This document shows positions 16,213 to 25,094 of a stretch of DNA of 64,000 nucleotides, in pieces (position 1 is the stretch's first letter; every line of letters begins with the position of its first letter). The translations under genes and the position numbers were made by a program. The stretch is from an uncultured bacterium (GTDB taxonomy: Bacteria > Planctomycetota > UBA1135 > GCA-002686595). The stretch spans positions 1-64,000 of the forward strand of contig CALEMP010000202.1 in the NCBI GenBank assembly GCA_937910685.1, read 5' to 3'. The notes beneath the pieces were generated by a model, which saw only the letters and a list, made by a program, of their open reading frames with translations, had not been told where the DNA came from and searched no databases.

Positions 16213-18095
16213 ATTGCTATCTCCTCGCAATCATGCCGACGGCGCCAGGCTTCAAAGACAAGCAGAGTCCACAGCAAGAGCCCATGATCCGCACGGCCTT
16301 CCAAATGATCGTCCTGCAAGGCCTTCACCTTGGACAGGTCAAACCAAGCGGGTGGCAAGCCACCCAGATGTTCCCGTAGGGGCGCGGCCAGGGGACCACG
16401 CAACCAGGCACTCACAGGAATGTCAAACCCACGCTTGGCACCAGCGATCACCCTCGGATCTAGGCGCTGATTGAGTGCGGCTCGCAAAGCCACCTTGCCT
16501 ACTCCCCCATGAATCTTGTGGACAATCGGCATGGGCGCAAAACGTTCCACCATGCGGTGATCCAAAAAGGGCACGCGGACTTCCAAGCCAACAGCCATCG
16601 AGGCCCGGTCCACCTTGACCAAGAGCTGCTCCGCTAGGGTCGTACGCATGTCCGCGTACTGGGTGCGGTAGAGCGGGTCCGCCACATCGGGGCTGTGATG
16701 CTGAGCGGACCAATGGGCGAACGGGTCCGCTTTAGCCAGGGCCTCGCCTAAGCCAGGATGCAAAAGGGAAAGGGCCGCGGGTAGGGCCATATTGGTGGCG
16801 CTATCCCATGCGGCATGTGCCGAAGACATGCCCATGTGGGTCAGAAAGGTTTTGCCCCGCATCCAGCGTGGTGGATTACGAAATTGCGGGTGCAATTGGC
16901 CAGCCAGTCCGGCGATGGATGCCAGGGGACCGAGGGTCCGTCGCGCGCGCTGCTCCATCAACTCGTGGATGTAACGGCGATAACCCCCAAAAACCTCGTC
17001 GCCCCCATCACCTGAAAGGGCCACGGTCACATGCTCACGCGCCATGCGACAGACCATCCAAGTGGGTAAATTACTCGGGTCCGCGTGGGGTTCGTCAAAG
17101 TGCCAGGGCAAGTGATCTAAGACCGCCGACGGGTCTGGTTCTTGAACGGCCACATGGTGCAAGGCACCCATGCGTTCGGCGCTGATACGAGCCAACCCCG
17201 CCTCGTCGAATTCTTCTTCGCGGAAAGAAACTGTACAGAGTTCCGGGGGTCGGCCTGCTGCCCGTCCCATGGCATCCGCCACCCCGGCGGAATCTACGCC
17301 TCCGGAAAGGAAGCCCCCCAAAGGCACATCACTCACCAAACGTTGGGACACGGCTCGATCAAGGTACTCAAGCACCTCTCCATCCTCGGGCGCGGGGCTA
17401 GGGCCCGTCAGGGGTGGCGTCCACCAAGTACGCAAGACAGGAACCTGTCCCGAAACCCACTCCAGGGAAGTCCCCGGCTCCAAGCGTTCAATGCCATCCC
17501 AAGCGGACTCACTACCGCCCACAAAGCCGCGCATGAGGTACTCCACCATGGCGGCTCCCCGTACGCTGCGCGAGAACTGTCCAGATGCCAGCAGCGCCTT
17601 GGGTTCCGAAGCAAACCACAGACGCGCTTTATGCCGAGCCCAATAGAGGGGTTTGATTCCCATGCGATCCCGGGCAAGGGTCACCCTAGGCGAAAGCCTG
17701 TTACTGAAATCCACGATCGCCAAGGCAAACATTCCCTCAAGGCGTTCAAAGCAAGCGCTGCCTTCCTTGGCGAACAGGTGCAGCACCACTTCCATGTCGC
17801 TGCCGGTGGCAAGACGACACCCATCCCGCCGCAACTCCTCGGCCAACTCAGAGTAGTTGTAGATCTCGCCATTGCCCACCAGGGCAAAGGACTGATCGGG
17901 TAACACGAGGGGTTGATGCCCATGGGCCGGGTCAATGATCGACAGACGACGGAAGCCAAGGCCTACCCCATGGGCGGAATGGAATCCCTCATCATCGGGC
18001 CCGCGGTGCACGAGAGTGCGCGTCATGCGCGTGAGCTCTTGCGCGTCCACGACCCCGCGGGGATCATCGTGGGCGAAACCGGTGAAGCCGCACAA
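16209..18095 (-). CDS. Asparagine synthase (glutamine-hydrolysing)-like amidotransferase, XrtA-associated type
   Basis: Glutamine-dependent amidotransferase of 628 residues. Cys2 (MCGFTGFAHD) is the Ntn nucleophile of the glutaminase domain, with HRGPDDEG and GNGEIYNYSEL; the synthetase domain has the PP-loop FLSGGVDSAGVAD near residue 265 and LSGDGGDEVFGGY. Enzymes of this shape in exosortase A loci (amidotransferase 1) are thought to amidate a sugar carboxylate rather than aspartate. That suits the uronic-acid-type nucleotide sugars suggested by the SDR genes at 25095-28835. It lies between the O-antigen-ligase-like gene (4-nt gap) and the GT4 (overlap). True AsnB activity is the alternative. 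Confidence 0.87.
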   Translation of the reverse strand: MCGFTGFAHDDPRGVVDAQELTRMTRTLVHRGPDDEGFHSAHGVGLGFRRLSIIDPAHGHQPLVLPDQSFALVGNGEIYNYSELAEELRRDGCRLATGSDMEVVLHLFAKEGSACFERLEGMFALAIVDFSNRLSPRVTLARDRMGIKPLYWARHKARLWFASEPKALLASGQFSRSVRGAAMVEYLMRGFVGGSESAWDGIERLEPGTSLEWVSGQVPVLRTWWTPPLTGPSPAPEDGEVLEYLDRAVSQRLVSDVPLGGFLSGGVDSAGVADAMGRAAGRPPELCTVSFREEEFDEAGLARISAERMGALHHVAVQEPDPSAVLDHLPWHFDEPHADPSNLPTWMVCRMAREHVTVALSGDGGDEVFGGYRRYIHELMEQRARRTLGPLASIAGLAGQLHPQFRNPPRWMRGKTFLTHMGMSSAHAAWDSATNMALPAALSLLHPGLGEALAKADPFAHWSAQHHSPDVADPLYRTQYADMRTTLAEQLLVKVDRASMAVGLEVRVPFLDHRMVERFAPMPIVHKIHGGVGKVALRAALNQRLDPRVIAGAKRGFDIPVSAWLRGPLAAPLREHLGGLPPAWFDLSKVKALQDDHLEGRADHGLLLWTLLVFEAWRRRHDCEEIAI

Positions 18096-18099
18096 GGGG

Positions 18100-19494
18100 T
18101 CAGGCTCCCTCGATCAGAGGAGTGGTGCGGAAACCATTGGGAGATGAAGGGGCGGCTGTCCCAAAGCCACTGCTCTTACGGGCCACGAGAGGACCGCCGC
18201 GGCCGCCACTACCACGCACCGGATAGCGCACCTCATCGGCCATCTCCTTTGTGGCCACTCGCCCGAACACCAACACGATCGCATGCAAGTGATAGCCCAA
18301 GTCGAAGTGAGCACGGTTGAGGAACATGCTGCCCACCAAGAAGGTAGCCAGCACGGCTTCAAAGAGCGTGCAATAGGATAATATCCAACTGGCAAAGTAA
18401 CGCCGCGACGCGGCCTTGCGTAATCGAAAGATGTCGATGAAAGAGGCCACAAACAGCAACAGATAGCCAACAAGAGCTGGGGTGCCACATTCCGCCCAGA
18501 TCTGCAAGTAGCTATTGTGGGCCACAAGGGTTCCCTGGCCATCCAACTGGGAAGGGGTCGGGTTGGGTTCAAAGTCCAGGTAGCTACTGCGGAAACGACC
18601 GAAGCCCACGCCAAACAGGGGACGCTCGTCCACCATGCGCAAGGCCACCTTCCAAGCCCGAATCCGACCCATGGCCGAACCGTCTTCCTCATAGCTAGCA
18701 ATCGTGCTCATGCGCTCTTGGAACTCAGAAGGTGAGAATGCAACGATGGCACCCACCGCCACAAGACCAAACATGAGTCCGATCAATCGGTTCCGCGTAC
18801 GCCACACGAGGGCCGAGATGGCCACCAACAAAGCCAGGAAGGCTCCCCGGGAACGGGTCAGGATCACCGTGAACATGGTTAGAGGAACCATCAACTTGAG
18901 GCCACGGGTCAAGCGCGCGTTGCGCTCGCTAGTGGCCAGGTGAATCAGCATGGGCACGGTCATTGCCATGACCAAGGCAAAGTCATTGTTGTCCTCGATC
19001 ATGCCGCCGGGGCCACGGATAATGTGCACAGATCCTCCGGTCAAGAACCCGTGAAGACCATCTTTGACCCCATAGAACGCGAAACTCATCGTGATCACCC
19101 AGACCAGGATGCGCAGCTGCTCACGGGTGCGGACTACCGCCGTGGTGAAGAGGGCGATGAAGATGATCTTGCCATATTCGATGAGGCCCCCTGAATCCAC
19201 GGGCGCATCCCCGTAAGCAAAGAGGTGCCCGAGCCCCACCCAGACAAACAGGAAGGCCATCAGCCCTGTACGGATGCTGCGCACGGGCGGGTATTTTTCG
19301 CGAGCCGCCACCCAGCCCGCAATCATCACGATCGCCACAAGAAAAGACCAACGCTGAAAGCGCGCAAAGCCCCAGGTCAAATCCTGGATACGCATGTAGG
19401 CCAGCACCGAGAACACCAGCAGCCCTATGAAGGGGCGCCGAAAGCACAAGGGCAAGACCCCAAGCACGAACAGTGTGACCAGGATGTCGCGCAC
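18100..19494 (-). CDS. O-antigen ligase-like membrane protein, XrtA-associated putative O-glycosylation ligase type
   Basis: Polytopic inner-membrane protein of 464 residues with about ten transmembrane segments. It opens with MRDILVTLFVLGVLPLCFRR, then YMRIQDLTWGFA, and later MIEDNNDFALVMAMTVPM and LTRSRGAFLALLV, all characteristic of the ligase-like family that travels with exosortase A. The large periplasmic loop has GVGFGRFRSSYLDF and LVAHNSYLQIWAE, the Wzy_C/O-antigen ligase signature with the key His. It would transfer an assembled glycan from its lipid carrier to an acceptor. The Gly/Arg-rich cytoplasmic tail (RGSGGRGGPLVARKS) is unusual. A 177-nt stretch separates its start from the Wzz-like gene. 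Confidence 0.88.
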   Translation of the reverse strand: MRDILVTLFVLGVLPLCFRRPFIGLLVFSVLAYMRIQDLTWGFARFQRWSFLVAIVMIAGWVAAREKYPPVRSIRTGLMAFLFVWVGLGHLFAYGDAPVDSGGLIEYGKIIFIALFTTAVVRTREQLRILVWVITMSFAFYGVKDGLHGFLTGGSVHIIRGPGGMIEDNNDFALVMAMTVPMLIHLATSERNARLTRGLKLMVPLTMFTVILTRSRGAFLALLVAISALVWRTRNRLIGLMFGLVAVGAIVAFSPSEFQERMSTIASYEEDGSAMGRIRAWKVALRMVDERPLFGVGFGRFRSSYLDFEPNPTPSQLDGQGTLVAHNSYLQIWAECGTPALVGYLLLFVASFIDIFRLRKAASRRYFASWILSYCTLFEAVLATFLVGSMFLNRAHFDLGYHLHAIVLVFGRVATKEMADEVRYPVRGSGGRGGPLVARKSSGFGTAAPSSPNGFRTTPLIEGA

Positions 19495-19671
19495 GGGACT
19501 AGCTCTGGTCCTCCGACAAGAGGGCTCGCACAGCCAAAACTCCCAGCACCAACAGCGTTGGGCGGATGGGTCGGTCGGTGCGGTGGGTCATGGACTCGTG
19601 GGGACGGTTAAAGGTAGTTGGCGCGGCGCCCCATGCAGCATGGCGGCACCCGGGTCCAACCGACACCTGGA

Positions 19672-21303
19672 TCACTTGAATGTACCGCGGAAGGCCTCGA
19701 TAGAATCTCGTACCTCCGGGGACAACAGGTCCTGCCTGAAGGCAAATGCCCAGGTGATGTAGGCCAGAATTACCACGAAACCCGTAGTGATCCCGCCCAC
19801 AGCCAGGCGCTTCGCTGTGGCTCGACGTGCTTGCTTGCGGGTCACGATCACATTGACCGTTGCCAGCACGGGCACTGCCATCACGCGGGCCAAGTCTCCG
19901 GCCGTACGGAAGGTGGACTTGGAATACTCGCCAGCAATAGCAGCGGCCAAGCCAACTGCAAGGCCAGCCAAAACCGAGAACGCGCCGATAAGCCAAGGGT
20001 TTGGCTCCGTGGGCGAGGTTGGCAGGTTGGGCGAATCTTGAACCTCGAAGGGGTTACCCATAGGGCCATCCAGCTGGGCCAATTCCTGGCGCACGCTTTC
20101 AAGTTGAGTTTCAGTGGCCTGGAGAATCGCGTGCTTGCGGGCCTGCTCGGCACCTAGTTCACCCAGCTGTACGTAAGCATCCTGCAGCTCTTGAACTTCG
20201 ATGTTCATGGCCGCGACCTTGTCATCTTGGGTAGTCAGGCGCTGATGAAGAACCACTAGCTGCTCCCCGGCGTCTTCAACCTGGGCGCTGGCTCTGACCT
20301 TGACGTCGTTGGGCACCATGATCTGCTCGATGAAAGCGGCGGTTTGCGCCGCCACCAGGGCGTCGCGCTCACGACGCAGTCGCCCGATTTCACTTTGCGC
20401 CAAACGATACTTACGGTGGGCTGGCAACCAGCCCCTGGCGGCCAGAGTGCTTTCCAACTGGGCGATTCCTGTGTCGACGGCCTGGACCCGCTTGGCGGTG
20501 TCATCAGCTTGGACCTTGGTAGTGAAGGGCACCTCGTCTTCCATCCGATCCCGAGCGCTGACCAATCGGTCTCGCAGAATCAGGGCGTTGACGTAGGCTT
20601 CCTCAAACTCCAGTAGCTGCTCTTTTTCGACCTCAAGAGCGGTGAACTGGGGCGCCAACCGTTGCTTGACCCGGTCCCCATCCTGCAGCGCCGGCGGAAT
20701 GCCGTGGAGCTGGCGCAACTCGGAGATCTGCCGGCCAATGCTCTTCAGAACGTCCTCGGTTTGAACCCGAGATTCTTTCAGATCGTCATGGGCCTGACGT
20801 GTTTGGTTGTGTCGGCGCTCCAACACCTCAGTGCGCCAGCGGGCCATTAGGTTCTCGAGGAAATCCCGAGCTCGGGTGGCCTCCACGTGGGCAAACTCTG
20901 CACGGACCAACTGCTGGCCCGCATAGCGGTCCATGGGCGGGGTTTCCACCTCCAGATTGCCAAGAGTGCGATCCACGTAGAGCGACTCATCCTGTGCCAC
21001 AAGCACAAGATAGTCATCCCAGGCGAGCTCCTTGAGGACGGCGCGCACGCGCGCTGGTGAACGAATGGTGTGCTCAGCCACACGGCCCTCACTGGTGCCT
21101 TCACCACTACCACCCCCACCGTCGCTTTCCACATCACGCAGCATGACTCGGGTACTAGAGACATACTTTTTGGGAATCACGATAGCGATACTGATCCCGA
21201 TGGCCGAGATCAGGGTCGCTGGAAGGACGATAGCCCACACCCGACGCTTAAGAACGCCGAGAAACTCGTCTAACTGACTGGTGGCTTCTACTTCGACTGC
21301 CAT
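19672..21303 (-). CDS. Wzz/GumC-type polysaccharide chain-length determinant
   Basis: A 543-residue polysaccharide co-polymerase controlling glycan length with the export channel. It has the N-terminal membrane segment (IVLPATLISAIGISIAIVI, ~24-44), a long periplasmic coiled-coil region rich in Glu, Arg and Leu, then GAFSVLAGLAVGLAAAIAG (~430-450) and a third hydrophobic segment (GGITTGFVVILAYITWAF, ~500-520). Size and layout fit the XrtA-type chain-length proteins. There is no C-terminal tyrosine-kinase domain (no Walker A) and no separate kinase gene nearby. The gene starts 9 nt after the stop of the Wza-like gene, so both form one operon. Confidence 0.87.
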   Translation of the reverse strand: MAVEVEATSQLDEFLGVLKRRVWAIVLPATLISAIGISIAIVIPKKYVSSTRVMLRDVESDGGGGSGEGTSEGRVAEHTIRSPARVRAVLKELAWDDYLVLVAQDESLYVDRTLGNLEVETPPMDRYAGQQLVRAEFAHVEATRARDFLENLMARWRTEVLERRHNQTRQAHDDLKESRVQTEDVLKSIGRQISELRQLHGIPPALQDGDRVKQRLAPQFTALEVEKEQLLEFEEAYVNALILRDRLVSARDRMEDEVPFTTKVQADDTAKRVQAVDTGIAQLESTLAARGWLPAHRKYRLAQSEIGRLRRERDALVAAQTAAFIEQIMVPNDVKVRASAQVEDAGEQLVVLHQRLTTQDDKVAAMNIEVQELQDAYVQLGELGAEQARKHAILQATETQLESVRQELAQLDGPMGNPFEVQDSPNLPTSPTEPNPWLIGAFSVLAGLAVGLAAAIAGEYSKSTFRTAGDLARVMAVPVLATVNVIVTRKQARRATAKRLAVGGITTGFVVILAYITWAFAFRQDLLSPEVRDSIEAFRGTFK

Positions 21304-21312
21304 GTTATTGCT

Positions 21313-22161
21313 CTAGAAGATCCCTCCGCCAGCGGCACCGCCGCCACCGCGCGAGGAGAAGGATGAATCAAATACACCGTAGCGGCTACCCCAGAACATG
21401 GCGCTACTCACCTCGCGGATCACTTCCGTAAAGGGATAGATCAAGGCTTTGATAAAGTAGGCCACCTGGGCCAGCATGGTGGGAGGAACGAAAATGATGT
21501 CCCGCTCTTGCACGTGGACATTGAAAGTGGAGTCCCCGTCAAAGAGCTCGTTGATGTTGACCGTGATCTTGAAGGGGTCCACGGGGTCCGGGCGGATCAA
21601 CATGACCCGACCCAAGTTCGATGAGTTAGGCCGGGGCTCGGCCCCCATCACCGCCTCAAAGATCGTCAAATCCCCATCGAAGACCTGTTCGCCTTCTTTG
21701 TAGACCTCGCCGAAGACAAAATACTTTTTGCCCATGGTCTTGATCTGCACCTCAAGCATGGTCTCATCGTACAAGCTGCTGTAGCGCTCGGTGAGGTAAG
21801 CGCGCAGGTCGCTCCGGGTGTAGCCGGCCACATGAACCACACCCAAGTCCGGGAGTAGAACCGTGCCATCGATGTCCACCTTTTGGGTGCTCGACAACTC
21901 GGTGGGGCGAACCACATCCACGAAAGCAACCGTGTCTCCAATGGTGACGTAGTTCTCTTCCTCGGCATTACCCGTGTAGCGGTTGCCGAATCCGTCACGA
22001 TTGAGGTACTGCAGGAGGCGCTTGTCGGGGGCGCTGCTTGAGTTACAGGCACTCAGAACGAGCATCAAGGTCAAGGCGACGAGGGTCCAACTGACCGAGA
22101 GCCCTCGGGTGAGGAGGTCAGTCTTGGTTCGCGGGCAGCTAGAATGCGATGAGTGGGGCAT
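21313..22161 (-). CDS. Wza-type polysaccharide export lipoprotein
   Basis: Outer-membrane polysaccharide export protein of 282 residues. The signal (LVALTLMLVLSAC) ends in lipobox LSAC, with Cys39 as the lipidated residue. A Poly_export domain follows (YVTIGDTVAFVDVVRPTE, VDIDGTVLLPDLGVVHVAGYT, LRAYLTERYSSLYDE), then an SLBB-like part (KYFVFGEVYKEGEQVF). The tail after ~240 is a hydrophobic segment (VAYFIKALIYPFTEVI) and a Gly/Ser-rich end. It would form the channel exporting the polymer measured by the Wzz-like protein. A perfect inverted repeat at 22244-22262 lies upstream and may regulate it. Confidence 0.87.
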   Translation of the reverse strand: MPHSSHSSCPRTKTDLLTRGLSVSWTLVALTLMLVLSACNSSSAPDKRLLQYLNRDGFGNRYTGNAEEENYVTIGDTVAFVDVVRPTELSSTQKVDIDGTVLLPDLGVVHVAGYTRSDLRAYLTERYSSLYDETMLEVQIKTMGKKYFVFGEVYKEGEQVFDGDLTIFEAVMGAEPRPNSSNLGRVMLIRPDPVDPFKITVNINELFDGDSTFNVHVQERDIIFVPPTMLAQVAYFIKALIYPFTEVIREVSSAMFWGSRYGVFDSSFSSRGGGGAAGGGIF

Positions 22162-22243
22162 GGGCTCTGGGCCGCCGAATGGCGGTGTAATGGCTGAAGG
22201 CAGCCCAGCGGGCCACCCTCCTCGTTGTTTAAGTCGGCAGGAA

Positions 22244-22262
22244 GAGGTCAGGAATTGACCTC
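22244..22262. promoter_or_regulatory. Inverted repeat GAGGTCA-n5-TGACCTC
   Basis: Two perfect 7-nt arms, GAGGTCA (22244-22250) and TGACCTC (22256-22262), are separated by GGAAT. The site lies between the end of rfbB (22288) and the start of the Wza-like gene (22161). No U-run follows, so it fits a dimeric repressor operator better than an intrinsic terminator. The binding protein is unknown. Confidence 0.35.
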
Positions 22263-22287
22263 ACAGTAGGTTCAATGGGGCCGAGTT

Positions 22288-23319
22288 TCAGCCCTCAGAG
22301 TCCGAACCGTACTGCTGAGCGTAGTAGTCCCGGTAGGCCCCGGTCCTAAGTCCTTGCAGCCACTCAACTTGCGACGCGTACCACTCGATGGTCGCGGGCA
22401 GCGCCTGCTCGAAAGTCCAGCGCGGCCGCCATCCCAAAGTTGCATCGATCTTGGAAGCATCGATGGCATAGCGCCGATCGTGCCCAGGACGGTCGGTGAC
22501 ATAGGTGATCAGCGACTCGGGTTTACCCATAGCCGCCAGGATGGTCTTGACGATCTCAATGTTGGGATATTCGTTGTGTCCCCCGATGTTGTACACCTCG
22601 CCCAACTCGCCCCGCTCAAGCACCGCCAGAATCGCCTCACAGTGATCCTCCACATACAGCCAGTCGCGCACCTGCATGCCATCCCCGTAGACCGGCAAGG
22701 GCTTGTCTTCGCGAGCATTGGCCAGCATCAGGGGGACCAGCTTCTCGGGGAACTGCCAGGGACCATAGTTGTTCGAGCAGCGAGTCGTCAGGACGGGGAA
22801 CCCGTGGGTGTGGAAGGCTGCGCGCACGAGCATGTCGCTGGCTGCCTTCGATGCACTGTAGGGCGAGTTCGGAGCAAGGGGTGTGTCCTCGGTGAAGAAC
22901 CCTTCGCTCCCGAGCGAACCATATACCTCATCGGTGGACACATGCACAAAGCGTTCGATGCCCCGGGCACGACAGGCATCGAGCAAGACTTGCGTGCCAA
23001 GCACATTGGTCTGCACAAAGGGCAGCCCGGAAATGATCGAGCGGTCTACGTGACTCTCTGCTGCCATATGCACAACACTGATCGGCAAGTCGCCACAGGC
23101 ATCCAGTGCCCGCTCCACATCCTCGGTCTTGCAAATATCGCCGTGGATGAAACGGTGCTGCGTGGAGCCCTCAACCATCGCAAGGTTCTGCATGTTGCCC
23201 GCATAGGTCAAGGCGTCCAAGTTCACGCACAGCCAGTCCGGCCGCTGCTCGGCAAGCATGTGGACAAAGTTCGAACCGATAAAACCGGCACCGCCGGTCA
23301 GGAGGATTGCACGCGTCAT
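22288..23319 (-). CDS. rfbB: dTDP-glucose 4,6-dehydratase
   Basis: Second enzyme of dTDP-L-rhamnose synthesis, converting dTDP-glucose to dTDP-4-keto-6-deoxyglucose with bound NAD. The 343-residue extended SDR shows GGAGFIGSNFVH, the dehydratase triad region FVHVSTDEVYG and YSASKAASD, and RCSNNYGPWQFPEK, the signature separating RfbB from other epimerases. The start at 23319 (MTRAILLTGG) follows the rfbD stop by 7 nt; the extra 12 codons up to 23355 lie inside rfbD. Cytoplasmic. Transcribed after rfbA and rfbD. Confidence 0.94.
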   Translation of the reverse strand: MTRAILLTGGAGFIGSNFVHMLAEQRPDWLCVNLDALTYAGNMQNLAMVEGSTQHRFIHGDICKTEDVERALDACGDLPISVVHMAAESHVDRSIISGLPFVQTNVLGTQVLLDACRARGIERFVHVSTDEVYGSLGSEGFFTEDTPLAPNSPYSASKAASDMLVRAAFHTHGFPVLTTRCSNNYGPWQFPEKLVPLMLANAREDKPLPVYGDGMQVRDWLYVEDHCEAILAVLERGELGEVYNIGGHNEYPNIEIVKTILAAMGKPESLITYVTDRPGHDRRYAIDASKIDATLGWRPRWTFEQALPATIEWYASQVEWLQGLRTGAYRDYYAQQYGSDSEG

Positions 23320-23326
23320 GGTTTTT

Positions 23327-24211
23327 CTAGGTTCCAAGGAAGGTCTTGAGAGCATCGCGCCAATGGGCCATGGGCGCGCCGCGTAGGGCGGTCAATCGCT
23401 CACAGTCCAGCACGCTGTAGGGAGGCCGATGGGCCGGGCGCGGGAATTCTTCGGTGGGACAGGGTTGCACTTCGCGGTCCTCGATGCCGGAGAGTTCCAC
23501 AGTAGCGCAAGCAAAGTCATACCAACTCCCCTCCCCTTCGCAGGTGGCGTGCCAGATGCCCGGCTCGCCCTTGAGCAACACGTCCCAAAGGGCAGGCGCC
23601 AACTCCAGGGTCGAGGTAGGTGAACCGATCTGATCGGAGACAACGCGCACATGATCGCGTTCCTCAAGGAGCCCCAGGATGGTCCCGGGGAAATGCTTGC
23701 CCCTGGGCCCGTAGAGCCACTGGGTGCGCACAATGCGGGTTCCATCGGGATGGAATTCGAGGGCCTGCAGTTCCCCGCTGAGCTTTGTACGGCCGTAGAC
23801 CGACAGGGGATTCGTGGGGTGCCGAGGCTCGTAGGGCACCGAAGCTTCCCCGTCAAAAACGAAGTCCGTGGAAACCATAACGAGAGGAGTTCCCGCCACC
23901 GCCGAAGCCCTGGCCAACACTCCGCAGGCCATGCCATTCACCCGTTCGACTAACTCGGGTTCCTCCTCGGCCTTGTCCACCGCGGTGTAGGCCGCCGCGT
24001 GAATCACACCCTTGAAAGGCCCGTGCTCGCGGAACAACTCGGCCACCTGATCTTCATCGGTCAGGTCCACGCCCAGCGCACTCACCCCTGGTGCTTCGCG
24101 CAGATCGGTTCCAAGGGTCGCGACCCCTTCGGGTACGGCCAACAGCAGTTGGCTGCCCAACATGCCGGCCGCACCGGTGATCAGGACTTTATTTGAATTG
24201 CTCTCGTTCAT
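23327..24211 (-). CDS. rfbD: dTDP-4-dehydrorhamnose reductase
   Basis: Last step of dTDP-L-rhamnose formation, NAD(P)H reduction of dTDP-4-keto-rhamnose. The 294-residue SDR starts with KVLITGAAGMLGSQLLLAV, then GVIHAAAYTAVDKAEEEP, VMVSTDFVFDG and the active-site Tyr in NPLSVYGRTKLSGE, with RTQWLYGPRGKHF: all RfbD/RmlD features. It sits between rfbA and rfbB on the same strand. The 3,5-epimerase RfbC that must act before it is not encoded anywhere in the window. Confidence 0.92.
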   Translation of the reverse strand: MNESNSNKVLITGAAGMLGSQLLLAVPEGVATLGTDLREAPGVSALGVDLTDEDQVAELFREHGPFKGVIHAAAYTAVDKAEEEPELVERVNGMACGVLARASAVAGTPLVMVSTDFVFDGEASVPYEPRHPTNPLSVYGRTKLSGELQALEFHPDGTRIVRTQWLYGPRGKHFPGTILGLLEERDHVRVVSDQIGSPTSTLELAPALWDVLLKGEPGIWHATCEGEGSWYDFACATVELSGIEDREVQPCPTEEFPRPAHRPPYSVLDCERLTALRGAPMAHWRDALKTFLGT

Positions 24212-24268
24212 GGGTGCCGTTTGGTTTACCTGACTCGAAGTTCGCTTAGATCGGGCTTGGCGAAATAC

Positions 24269-25000
24269 TTAGTCCAAATGGTTGGCGCCACTTTCCGCAA
24301 CGAGGTTGGCTGCTTGGTGGAGGGACTGGAAAGTGCCTGCGTCGGTCCACCAGCCCTCAAGCACGTCTGCAGTCAAGCTGCCGTCCTTGATGTACCAATT
24401 GTTCACGTCTGTGATTTCAAATTCGCCGCGAGCGGACGGCTCAAGGGAGTTGATGATCTCAAAGACCCGCGCGTCGTACATGTAAATGCCGATCACTGCC
24501 AGGTTCGAAACCGGGTTCTCCGGCTTCTCGACGATCTCCACCACGCGCCCCTTGTCCATGGTTGCCACGCCAAAACGCTCGGGGTCATGAACCTCCTTGA
24601 GCAAAATCTTGCCACCGCTACCCTGGGCAACGAAGGCTTCCACGGCCGCCTTAATATTGCGCTCGATCAGATTGTCACCCAGCACCACGGTTAGGGGCTC
24701 ACCAGCGGCCCAGTGCTCGCACAGGCCAAGGGCTTCCGCGATACCCCCTTCGCCCTCTTGGTAGGTGTAGTTCAGGTGCTTCAGCCCAAACTCCTTGCCG
24801 TTACCCAGGAGGGACAAAAAGTCCCCTGACTTGCGCCCGCCTGTGACGATCATGATGTCCGTAATTCCGGCGTTGACCAGGGTTTGGATCGGGTAATAGA
24901 TCATCGGCCGGTCAAAAACCGGCAGCAGGTGCTTGTTGGTGATCTTGGTCAGAGGAAAAAGCCTCGTACCAAGGCCGCCAGCCAAAATGACGCCTTTCAT
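24269..25000 (-). CDS. rfbA: Glucose-1-phosphate thymidylyltransferase
   Basis: First committed step to dTDP-sugars: dTTP plus glucose-1-phosphate gives dTDP-glucose. MKGVILAGGLGTRLFPLTK is the nucleotidyltransferase signature, with KHLLPVFDRPMIYYP, VVLGDNLIE, VEKPENPVSN and EITDVNNWYI. At 243 residues it is of the short class, lacking the ~45-residue C-terminal extension of classic RfbA. It precedes rfbD and rfbB in one direction, with 58 nt to rfbD. A hairpin-forming repeat at 25044-25067 lies upstream of its start. Confidence 0.92.
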   Translation of the reverse strand: MKGVILAGGLGTRLFPLTKITNKHLLPVFDRPMIYYPIQTLVNAGITDIMIVTGGRKSGDFLSLLGNGKEFGLKHLNYTYQEGEGGIAEALGLCEHWAAGEPLTVVLGDNLIERNIKAAVEAFVAQGSGGKILLKEVHDPERFGVATMDKGRVVEIVEKPENPVSNLAVIGIYMYDARVFEIINSLEPSARGEFEITDVNNWYIKDGSLTADVLEGWWTDAGTFQSLHQAANLVAESGANHLD

Positions 25001-25043
25001 GATTTGGGTTCCTAAAGTTGCGGGGTTGGGGGGAAACGGAGTA

Positions 25044-25067
25044 TTTCGGGCAGCAAGTTACCCGAAA
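25044..25067. repeat. Inverted repeat TTTCGGG-n10-CCCGAAA
   Basis: Perfect 7-nt arms at 25044-25050 and 25061-25067 in the 94-nt gap between the epimerase gene and rfbA. There is no adjacent T-run on either strand, so a terminator is doubtful; an attenuator or operator is possible. Confidence 0.35.
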
Positions 25068-25094
25068 GCGGTCCGTCCGGGGGCTTCTAGTCCC

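Noticed and set aside
15211-16287. 358-residue open frame opposite the GT4 gene
   Set aside because: Antisense shadow of a GT4 enzyme with complete motifs; no recognisable fold.
19499-19591. Possible 30-residue hydrophobic peptide before the ligase-like gene
   Set aside because: ATG without a ribosome site and no known family; the 177-nt gap more likely holds a promoter or leader.
22354-23349. 331-residue open frame opposite rfbB
   Set aside because: rfbB is certain; the opposite frame is a codon-bias artefact.
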